Shown: positions 1 to 5,640 of the stretch, piece by piece | Layout of the letters: every line of letters starts with the position of its first letter | How positions within the stretch are numbered: position 1 is the stretch's first letter | From: Desulfurellales bacterium | GTDB lineage: Bacteria > Campylobacterota_A > Desulfurellia > Desulfurellales > Hippeaceae | Direction of reading: 5' to 3' | Length of the DNA: 5,887 nucleotides | Assembly: GCA_027064405.1 (NCBI GenBank) | Contig: JAMOPP010000188.1 | Location: forward strand, 1 to 5,887 | Translations under genes and position numbers: made by a program | Notes under the pieces: generated by a model | Told to the model about the DNA's origin: nothing | The model's database searches: none | What the model saw: the letters and a program-made list of their open reading frames with translations, nothing else

Positions 1-98
1 CATAAAAAGAACATTTTATCAAGGCAAGAAGTGTGATTGTTTAGTTTTTGTTTCTCCTTTTTTCTCTGTTATTTATAATGTCTATTAATATTCTTTTC

Positions 99-127
99 TT
101 GACTTAGTTGATTTAGTATTCTATATT
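99..127 (+). promoter_or_regulatory. Predicted sigma70-type promoter of the dctPQM operon
   Basis: A -35 box TTGACT (99-104) is followed after exactly 17 bases by a -10 box TATATT (122-127). Each has one mismatch to the sigma70 consensus, and the spacing is optimal. Transcription would begin near 134, giving a leader of roughly 23 bases before the dctP start codon. The surrounding sequence is very AT-rich. This is a pattern match by eye, not a measured start site. I see no operator that would say how the transporter is regulated. Confidence 0.6.
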
Positions 128-144
128 TTCGAAACTATCTTTAC

Positions 145-151
145 AGGGAGG
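145..151 (+). promoter_or_regulatory. Strong ribosome binding site of dctP
   Basis: AGGGAGG ends 5 bases before the ATG at 157. It is a strong Shine-Dalgarno match and fixes the dctP start. The two genes downstream lack comparable sites, which suggests that ribosomes enter the operon mainly here. Confidence 0.75.
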
Positions 152-156
152 AATCT

Positions 157-1125
157 ATGAAAAAAGTTGTTTGGTTCGCTATTTTTGTGCTGTTTATTTT
201 TAGCAACACGGCCTTTTCAAAAACCTACACTATTAATCTTGGGATAGTCACAACCCCTAAAACATTTCATTACAAAGCTGCTTTCAAGTTTAAACAGATT
301 GTGGAAAAACAAAGCAACGGTCAAATCAAAGTCATCATTCATCACTCAGGTTCTGTGGGCAATGAAACAAGTATTTTGCAACAACTGCAGATGGGCGCTT
401 TGCAAATGGGTGTTATCACGGCTGGACCGATTGATAAATTCGTTCCAGCAATTAAAGCTATAGAGTTTCCGTTCATCTTTTCAAACTACAGGCAGGTTGA
501 CAAGACTCTTGACGGTAAAATAGGAAAAGGTATCCTTAATCAATTTACAAAAGCTAATCTTATTGGCTATCACTTCTTGGAAAACGGATTCAGAAACCTA
601 ACAAACTCTGTAAAGCCTGTTCATACGGTTAAAGATGTAAAAGGACTGAAAATAAGGGTTATGAAAAGCCAGTTGCAGATTGCTATTTGGAGGGCACTCG
701 GCGCAAATCCTACACCAATGCCATGGCCTATTTATACCCAGCTTTCCCAACATGTTATAGACGGACAGGAAAATCCTCTCGCTGTCATTTATCAATATAA
801 ACTTTATGAGGTGCAAAAGTATCTATCATTAACAAGACATGTATATTCGTCTTTGGTATTCGTAGGAAGCAAAAAATTCTACGACTCATTGCCCAAAAAA
901 TACCAAAAGATGATGTTCGATGCTACAAAAGAAGCTTCGATATATGAAAGAAACCTAAACAGAAAGCAGGCAACATTTTTCTTAAAAGAGCTCAAAAAGA
1001 AGGGTATGATTATAGATGAACACCCGAATATAGCGTCTTTTAGAGCAAAGGTAACTCCACTAAAAAACAGAGTTAAAGGAATAGCAAGAAAATATTTGGA
1101 TGAGATTTTAATCCAGAATCAATAG
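157..1125 (+). CDS. dctP: TRAP transporter periplasmic substrate-binding protein, DctP family
   Basis: This is the extracytoplasmic binding protein of a tripartite ATP-independent periplasmic (TRAP) transporter. It captures a small organic acid in the periplasm and hands it to the DctQ-DctM membrane pair, which uses an ion gradient. The 322-residue length is normal for the family. Residues 1-21 form a signal peptide (KK, a hydrophobic core, and AFS before the likely cut at K22). Family landmarks are visible: the GFRNLTN segment with R146, GLKIRV with R167 (the conserved arginine that pairs with the ligand carboxylate in this family), and DGQENP at 202-207. The start is set by a strong ribosome binding site. 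dctQ begins on the base right after the stop. The substrate cannot be read from sequence: C4-dicarboxylates are the classical choice, but the family also carries keto acids, sugar acids and others. Confidence 0.93.
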   Translation: MKKVVWFAIFVLFIFSNTAFSKTYTINLGIVTTPKTFHYKAAFKFKQIVEKQSNGQIKVIIHHSGSVGNETSILQQLQMGALQMGVITAGPIDKFVPAIKAIEFPFIFSNYRQVDKTLDGKIGKGILNQFTKANLIGYHFLENGFRNLTNSVKPVHTVKDVKGLKIRVMKSQLQIAIWRALGANPTPMPWPIYTQLSQHVIDGQENPLAVIYQYKLYEVQKYLSLTRHVYSSLVFVGSKKFYDSLPKKYQKMMFDATKEASIYERNLNRKQATFFLKELKKKGMIIDEHPNIASFRAKVTPLKNRVKGIARKYLDEILIQNQ

Positions 1126-1614
1126 ATGAAGGTTCTATCAAGGATTTTATCCCTTGTAAGCGATACGATAAATAAAATTATAGAGTTTGTTGTCGTATCG
1201 CTTCTTTTAATTCTATCTGCCTTGATGGTAGTTGCTGTTTTTTACAGGTATGTTTTAAATAATTCCATATATTGGTCTGGCGAAGTATCAACAATCCTGC
1301 TTGTTTTTATATCGTTTTTGGGCTCCACTGTGGCCTATAAGCATAAGGCTCATGTAAAAATAGACATATTTAGCAAAAAGCTCTCTGAAAAGAATAAAAA
1401 AATATTAAACTTTATCATAGAGTTATCCTTTTGCCTATTTTGGGTTCTTGTCTTTTTGGAAAGCCTAAAACTTATACCAAATTTTATGTTTCAAACAACT
1501 GCAACATTGGAAATACCCTATGCATACTTCTTTTCTGCTGTCCCCATAAGCGCACTTATATGGATTCTCCACACACTGAACGAGATAATAAATATAGTTA
1601 CGGGTGAAAAATGA
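1126..1614 (+). CDS. dctQ: TRAP transporter small permease subunit, DctQ family
   Basis: The small inner-membrane subunit of the TRAP transporter, which pairs with DctM and helps dock the binding protein. It has 162 residues and four predicted membrane helices near 18-40, 52-71, 93-113 and 132-152, the usual DctQ layout. Typical DctQ residues appear between helices 1 and 2 and just after helix 2: R41 at the end of helix 1, W50 and E53 (WSGE), then H73, H76 and D80 in a charged stretch. The ATG directly follows the dctP stop codon (TAG-ATG) and no clear Shine-Dalgarno precedes it, so translation is probably coupled to dctP. The stop codon overlaps the dctM start as ATGA. Sequence conservation in this family is low, so the assignment rests on topology plus its place between dctP and dctM. 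Confidence 0.9.
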   Translation: MKVLSRILSLVSDTINKIIEFVVVSLLLILSALMVVAVFYRYVLNNSIYWSGEVSTILLVFISFLGSTVAYKHKAHVKIDIFSKKLSEKNKKILNFIIELSFCLFWVLVFLESLKLIPNFMFQTTATLEIPYAYFFSAVPISALIWILHTLNEIINIVTGEK

Positions 1615-2864
1615 TTCTTCTGCTTGCAGTCTTAATAATCCTGATTCTTTTATCATTTCCCATATCTCTATCCATAGGTCTTGCAACAATCGTGGCATTC
1701 CTAAAATCAAACCTTCCGCTATATATGATAGACCAAAGGATGTTTAGCGGCATCAACTCCTATATGCTTCTGGCCGTTCCACTATTTATGCTTGCAGGAA
1801 ATTTAATGGATCATGGCGGTTTATCAAAAAGAATAGTTAGACTTGCAGAAGCTATGGTAGGACATCTAAGAGGCGGTCTTGCCATATCGGCTATTTTATC
1901 AAGTATGTTGTTTGCAGGTGTTAGTGGCTCTGCTGCTGCGGATACAGCCGCAATTGGCTCTATACTCATTCCTTCTATGATAAAGCGCGGTTATAATAAA
2001 GACTTTGCCGCAAGTGTGGTTGCAAGCGGTGGCTCTATAGGAGTTATAATACCACCAAGTATTCCAATGATTATATACGGGTTTATAACCGGCTTATCCA
2101 TAGGGAAACTCTTTATTGCAGGTATCCTTCCGGGTATTTTAATAGGAATATCGCTTTCTGTTGTTGCCGCTATTTTTTCAGATAGCAACCGTAACTTGAG
2201 AAAAAGATTCGAATTTAAAGAGTTTACAGATGCCCTTAAAGATTCTATTTGGGCACTTGGGACACCTACCATAGTAATAGGAGGCATATTAGGCGGTATT
2301 TTTACGGCAACAGAATCAGCAGCATGTGCCGTGCTTTATTCTTTAATTGTTGGTATTTTTGTTTATAAAGAAATTAATATTAAAAATCTATATAAATCTG
2401 CATTAAACAGTGTTATAACAAGCTCCGTCATTTTAATAATAATAGCAGTTGCAACCGTATTTTCCTGGTATCTTTCCATGAACAACATTCAAGTAATTTT
2501 AGAAAAAACCTTTTTGGCTTTCTCCCATAATAAAATTATGCTAATTCTAATTATCAATCTATTTTTGCTCATTATGGGAACATTTATTGAAACAACAGCG
2601 TCTTTGATTTTGTTTGTCCCTGTTGTTGCACCGATTCTATCACATGTTGGCATAAATCCGATAACAAGTGGCGTTATGATTGTTACAAATCTTGCCATAG
2701 GAATGCTTACGCCGCCCCTTGGAATATGCCTAATCGTTTCATCTGCCATATCAGAGAGCAGCATAGTAAAACTTTCAAAAACAGTATTTCCGTTTTTGAT
2801 TACCATGATTATAGATTTGCTGATAATTTCATTTTTCGAGCCTATAACAACGCTACTTCTTTAA
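1611..2864 (+). CDS. dctM: TRAP transporter large permease subunit, DctM family
   Basis: The large inner-membrane subunit, which forms the ion-coupled translocation path of the TRAP transporter. The 417 residues match the usual 420-430, and the protein is hydrophobic throughout with about twelve membrane segments. DctM signatures are plain: PLFMLAGNLMDHGG near 57-70, GVSGSAAADTAAIG at 103-116, GSIGVIIPPSIPMIIYG at 141-157 and GILPG at 171-175. A related pattern recurs in the C-terminal half (ETTASLILFVPV, then MLTPPLG), as expected for the internal two-fold repeat of this superfamily. The start overlaps the dctQ stop by four bases (ATGA) with only a weak GGGTGA upstream, so coupled translation is likely. 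No frameshift or missing segment is seen, and the transporter looks complete and functional. Confidence 0.95.
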   Translation: MILLLAVLIILILLSFPISLSIGLATIVAFLKSNLPLYMIDQRMFSGINSYMLLAVPLFMLAGNLMDHGGLSKRIVRLAEAMVGHLRGGLAISAILSSMLFAGVSGSAAADTAAIGSILIPSMIKRGYNKDFAASVVASGGSIGVIIPPSIPMIIYGFITGLSIGKLFIAGILPGILIGISLSVVAAIFSDSNRNLRKRFEFKEFTDALKDSIWALGTPTIVIGGILGGIFTATESAACAVLYSLIVGIFVYKEINIKNLYKSALNSVITSSVILIIIAVATVFSWYLSMNNIQVILEKTFLAFSHNKIMLILIINLFLLIMGTFIETTASLILFVPVVAPILSHVGINPITSGVMIVTNLAIGMLTPPLGICLIVSSAISESSIVKLSKTVFPFLITMIIDLLIISFFEPITTLLL

Positions 2865-2908
2865 AAAATATGTTGCAATAATTTGTCGTGTTTTATTTAA
2901 TATTTTTT
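2863..2908 (+). terminator. Weak A/T inverted repeat after dctM, possible terminator
   Basis: AAAAAATAT (2863-2871) is inverted as ATATTTTTT (2900-2908), ending in a run of T. A smaller AATAA/TTATT pair (2877-2881 / 2893-2897) is nested inside. The stem has no G-C pairs and the loop is long, so this would be a poor intrinsic terminator. It is listed because it is the only terminator-like structure immediately downstream of the TRAP operon. Confidence 0.25.
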
Positions 2909-2923
2909 GTAACACCATATGCA

Positions 2924-2983
2924 ATCTTAAGTATTCTATCTCTATTATTGATGTGCATCTTAGAGCCTATTATTACTTAAGAT
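2924..2983. repeat. 60-base element with perfect 10-base terminal inverted repeats
   Basis: ATCTTAAGTA (2924-2933) is matched by its exact reverse complement TACTTAAGAT (2974-2983). Inside, CTCTA (2940-2944) pairs with TAGAG (2961-2965) and GATG (2950-2953) with CATC (2956-2959), so the element could fold as one nested, interrupted hairpin. CTATTATT also occurs twice as a direct repeat (2942-2949 and 2967-2974). It could be a terminator-like or RNA-processing hairpin after dctM, a regulator binding region, or the footprint of a small mobile element. I see no obvious target-site duplication and no run of T at its 3' edge. Confidence 0.5.
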
Positions 2984-3045
2984 ATAAAATGTTTAAAGAA
3001 GTGGCGCATTTCAAGTATGCGTATCAATGCACATTTGGATTGTGA

Positions 3046-3074
3046 TTGACATTCTTTTTTCTTCTCCTTGTAAT
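3046..3074 (+). promoter_or_regulatory. Predicted distal promoter (P1) of the defence operon
   Basis: A perfect TTGACA -35 box (3046-3051) is followed after 17 bases by TGTAAT (3069-3074), a one-mismatch -10 box. Transcription would start near 3081, leaving a leader of about 150 bases. The spacer is almost pure pyrimidine. This is assigned by pattern only. Confidence 0.5.
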
Positions 3075-3129
3075 TGATGTGGGTGGTAAGTATGTTCGTG
3101 GCTATATGGCCAATAATGTACATACAAGG

Positions 3130-3158
3130 TTGACAGATAAAACTTTTAAGCATATAAA
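3130..3158 (+). promoter_or_regulatory. Predicted proximal promoter (P2) of the defence operon
   Basis: A perfect TTGACA -35 box (3130-3135) is followed after 17 bases by TATAAA (3153-3158), a one-mismatch -10 box. The predicted start near 3165 gives a leader of about 65 bases. An eight-base palindrome ATGTACAT (3116-3123) lies just upstream. ACATAC (3120-3125) and its inverse GTATGT (3162-3167) bracket the promoter, so a repressor or activator site is possible. Together with P1 this suggests that the downstream genes have their own strong transcription rather than depending on read-through from dctM. Confidence 0.6.
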
Positions 3159-3217
3159 ACAGTATGTGCAAAGCAACATTTAATTATTACATAACTGAAT
3201 GGAATTAAATAAAGAAA

Positions 3218-3226
3218 ATGAGATAA
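3218..3226 (+). other. Two-codon minigene (ATG AGA TAA) in the leader of the large gene
   Basis: ATG-AGA-TAA lies in frame with the large downstream gene and ends 3 bases before its ATG at 3230. Its TAA is also the in-frame stop that sets the upstream limit of that gene. The GAG at 3220-3222 is the only Shine-Dalgarno-like bases near the real start, 7 bases before it. The minigene could be accidental in such AT-rich DNA, or it could modulate initiation. No good ribosome binding site precedes it. Confidence 0.3.
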
Positions 3227-3229
3227 AAC

Positions 3230-5629
3230 ATGTATAAAGTTTCATGGGACAAGGAAAATAACAGCGTTAAGCTAAAATACTCAATGCAGTTTGGATTTAA
3301 AAATAACCCAAGACCTGTGTTTCATGAAGAACTGGATTTGCTTGGGTTTGATAAATTTTGGAAATATCCAAAATCAGAGAAGCCTTTGTTGTGGGCAATA
3401 GAAAGAAAATATTTTTATTACGGACTTGAAGTTGCAAAAGTCAGAGGAGGTAATATTTACGATGATCCTGAGATAATACTAACACCAGAAGGAGAAAATT
3501 TAACTTTACAACCTATAAATACAGAATCAGTTGTTCATAATAATAAAGAAGCTTTATTTATATTGGAAAACGAGGCTTTAGATTTTATTGAAAAAACTTT
3601 TAAGGTTTATCGTCCAAACATAGCGACTCTAAGAAATAAGATTTTTGGAACTCAAATTAAAACTCAAAGGAATAAAATTGATTTTTTTGTTGCTTCATTT
3701 AGTGGAGGCAAGGATTCACAAGTTGTTTTGGACTTAGTAAGCAGAGTGATACCGGCTGAATATTATCAAGTTATCTATTCAGATACTGATATGGAATTAC
3801 CATCTTCAATTGAAATATTTGAAGAAACAAAATCGCTTTATAAAAAAAAGTATCCTGAACTCAAATTTCATATTGAAAAAAATGAAACTTCAACGGAAGA
3901 TTATTGGAAAGAATTTGGTCCGCCAAGTCGGTTTCATAGATGGTGTTGTACTGTAACAAAAACAGTTCCATTTAACCGGCTATTACAGAAACTACATAAA
4001 GGTAAAAACAATCCCAGAGTTTTGGTTTTTGAAGGAGTTCGCAGAGAGGAAAGTAATAAACGAGCAACTTATAAAAGAATAGGTAAAGGAGTTAAACATA
4101 TTTTAGTTACGAATGTCCGACCTGTATTGGATTGGAATATAACAGAGATTTGGTTATATTTATTTTCAAGAAAACTGCCGATAAATCAAAGTTATAGAAA
4201 TGGTCTTACGAGAGTAGGTTGTTCTGTTTGTCCATTTTCAACCGGTTGGTCAGAGAATATTATCCATAAAACATATCCTGAAATAACAAGCAAGTATTTA
4301 TCTTTAATAGAAAAGCAAGTGGAGCAGCAAGGAATTAAAGATAAAGAAGTATATATCAAATCAGGAAATTGGAAAAAAAGAGCTGGTGGAAAAGGATTAG
4401 TAAAGGAAACATCAAGGGTCGATTTTATAAAAAACAATCCGGATTTTTTAGCTTCTTTAACAGAACCAAAAGAAGTTCTGCTGGAATGGTTAAAAGTAGT
4501 TGGCGATACAATATTTGACAAGGACAAAAATATTGGTGAATTAAAAATCAAAAATGATTATTACAAATTTGAAATAAATAAAGAGAATGAAAAAAAAATT
4601 TTTCGAATAAAAAATATTGAACAAAATCCAATACTAATAAGCAAAATTAAAAGAGTATTATATAAAACCACATATTGTGTACATTGTGAAGCTTGTCAGG
4701 TTGAATGTCCGACAGGGGCATTAATAATTTCACCTAAAGTTCAAGTTAATACTGATTTATGCACACATTGTAGCAATTGTTTAACATTTACAGATAAAGG
4801 CTGTTTAGTTGCAAAATCAAAACATACTTCAGAAGGAGGAAAAAATATGAATAGAAAGAAATCATCAGGAATAGATAAGTATTCCTCATTTGGCTTAAGA
4901 GAAAAATGGCTAAGATCATTTCTGAAAAACAGTAATAATTGGTTTGAAATTGACAATCAATTAGGGACAAAGCAAGTGCCTTCTATGGTTAATTGGCTGA
5001 GAGATGCAGAGTTGTTAATGCAAAAAGAAAAAAAGCCTACGGAGTTATGTGATATATTGGTTAATAAAGGGAGTATGGATTTAACTTGGGAAGTAATATT
5101 AGTAAACCTTTATTATAATTCTGTCATTATCAATTGGTTTTTTAATAATATTGAATGGAATATTAAAATTAATAAAAAAGATATGTTGAATGTACTGAAA
5201 GATTCATTCCCGGAAAGTTCGCCAAGAACATTATCAAATGCTTTGCAGTCATTATTTAATACGATAGAACAAGCAAGTGCAGAATCTTTGCAACATATAG
5301 CAACAATTGAAAAAGTTGGGAATAAAAGGATTGTGTATAAAAAAGGCTCAAATAATATAAATTCGGCATCTATTCTTTACTCCTTATATAAATATGCAGA
5401 CAAAACAAGCAGATATAGTTTTACTATTTCGGAACTATATTCGAAGGATATTTTAGGAGGACCATATAAAATTTTTGGAATATCTAAATCTGTTTTGGAG
5501 AATAAACTTCGTGGGTTACAAGAAAATCAGAACAGATTAGTAGATGTTGCTATTGTAGCAGATTTGGATACTATCAATTTGAGAAATGATGTTACACCGT
5601 TTGAAGCAATCAAATTATTAATTGGATAA
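3230..5629 (+). CDS. brxP: PAPS-reductase/DndC-like protein fused to ferredoxin and DUF4007 domains, likely BREX type 4 BrxP
   Basis: A cytoplasmic 799-residue multidomain protein, probably part of a phage-defence DNA modification system. Residues 1-130 form an N-terminal domain. Residues 150-345 are a PP-loop ATP pyrophosphatase of the PAPS-reductase/DndC type: SGGKDS at 158-163, RWCC at 237-240, GVRREES at 269-275 and GCSVCPF at 330-336. C239, C240, C331 and C334 match the CC...CxxC cluster ligands of APS reductase and DndC. Residues 483-525 are ferredoxin-like (C483, C486, C489, C493-P; then C511, C514, C517, C525). Residues 540-799 resemble DUF4007, beginning near FGLREKWL (554-561). The C-terminal ECGxH catalytic motif of assimilatory reductases is absent, which argues against sulfate assimilation. 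The start is the first ATG after an in-frame TAA, with a weak ribosome site. The ATPase gene follows after 11 bases. The name BrxP is inferred from architecture and neighbour; an Ssp-type SspD-SspB fusion is the main alternative. Confidence 0.7.
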   Translation: MYKVSWDKENNSVKLKYSMQFGFKNNPRPVFHEELDLLGFDKFWKYPKSEKPLLWAIERKYFYYGLEVAKVRGGNIYDDPEIILTPEGENLTLQPINTESVVHNNKEALFILENEALDFIEKTFKVYRPNIATLRNKIFGTQIKTQRNKIDFFVASFSGGKDSQVVLDLVSRVIPAEYYQVIYSDTDMELPSSIEIFEETKSLYKKKYPELKFHIEKNETSTEDYWKEFGPPSRFHRWCCTVTKTVPFNRLLQKLHKGKNNPRVLVFEGVRREESNKRATYKRIGKGVKHILVTNVRPVLDWNITEIWLYLFSRKLPINQSYRNGLTRVGCSVCPFSTGWSENIIHKTYPEITSKYLSLIEKQVEQQGIKDKEVYIKSGNWKKRAGGKGLVKETSRVDFIKNNPDFLASLTEPKEVLLEWLKVVGDTIFDKDKNIGELKIKNDYYKFEINKENEKKIFRIKNIEQNPILISKIKRVLYKTTYCVHCEACQVECPTGALIISPKVQVNTDLCTHCSNCLTFTDKGCLVAKSKHTSEGGKNMNRKKSSGIDKYSSFGLREKWLRSFLKNSNNWFEIDNQLGTKQVPSMVNWLRDAELLMQKEKKPTELCDILVNKGSMDLTWEVILVNLYYNSVIINWFFNNIEWNIKINKKDMLNVLKDSFPESSPRTLSNALQSLFNTIEQASAESLQHIATIEKVGNKRIVYKKGSNNINSASILYSLYKYADKTSRYSFTISELYSKDILGGPYKIFGISKSVLENKLRGLQENQNRLVDVAIVADLDTINLRNDVTPFEAIKLLIG
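4833..4849 (+). promoter_or_regulatory. Internal ribosome binding site and in-frame ATG at the DUF4007 boundary
   Basis: Inside the large gene, AAGGAGG (4833-4839) is followed after 7 bases by ATG (4847-4849), codon 540 in the same reading frame. This is a stronger initiation signal than the one at the gene's own start. It sits between the last ferredoxin cysteine (C525) and the DUF4007-like domain. Initiation here would yield a separate 260-residue protein of that domain, ending at 5629. The same bases encode EGGKNM, so the match may be a by-product of the protein sequence. Confidence 0.5.
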
Positions 5630-5640
5630 AGGAAATAAGT

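Larger units (their letters stand above)
2865..3229. other. Regulatory intergenic region between TRAP operon and putative defence operon
   Basis: This 365-base gap separates two apparently unrelated operons. It contains the weak A/T inverted repeat, a 60-base element with 10-base terminal inverted repeats (2924-2983), and two good tandem promoter matches reading rightward (3046-3074 and 3130-3158). Short reading frames cross it: a 64-codon minus-strand frame at 2977-3171 that needs a TTG start, and a plus-strand frame at 3046-3171. Neither has a ribosome binding site or a family I recognise, and both lie over the promoters. I do not consider either a gene. Confidence 0.6.

Noticed and set aside
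74..79. Perfect TATAAT upstream of dctP as an additional promoter
   Set aside because: No acceptable -35 box lies 16-18 bases upstream (TTTCTC at 51-56; TTGTTT at 48-53 gives a 20-base spacer). The TTGACT/TATATT pair at 99-127 is better placed.
598..816. Minus-strand open frames opposite dctP, dctQ, dctM and the large gene (for example 598-816, 1991-2287, 2489-2806, 4192-4551)
   Set aside because: They lie wholly or mostly opposite clearly coding sequence with conserved family motifs, and they show no domains or start signals. They are antisense shadows.
2837..2970. Repeated word GAGCCTAT at the dctM end and inside the 60-base element
   Set aside because: A single 8-base match with no extension on either side, consistent with chance.
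2977..3171. A 64-codon minus-strand reading frame in the intergenic region, and a plus-strand frame (3046-3171) in the same codon register
   Set aside because: The minus-strand frame needs a TTG start, has no ribosome binding site, matches no family I know and runs across both promoters. The plus frame has no credible start, and an in-frame TGA at 3043 separates it from an ATG at 2989. A decayed gene remnant cannot be excluded, but nothing positive supports one.
3230..5629. The large gene as an assimilatory PAPS/APS reductase (cysH)
   Set aside because: It is three times too long, carries ferredoxin and DUF4007-like domains, lacks the C-terminal ECGxH catalytic cysteine motif, and its neighbour is a P-loop ATPase rather than sulfate-assimilation genes.
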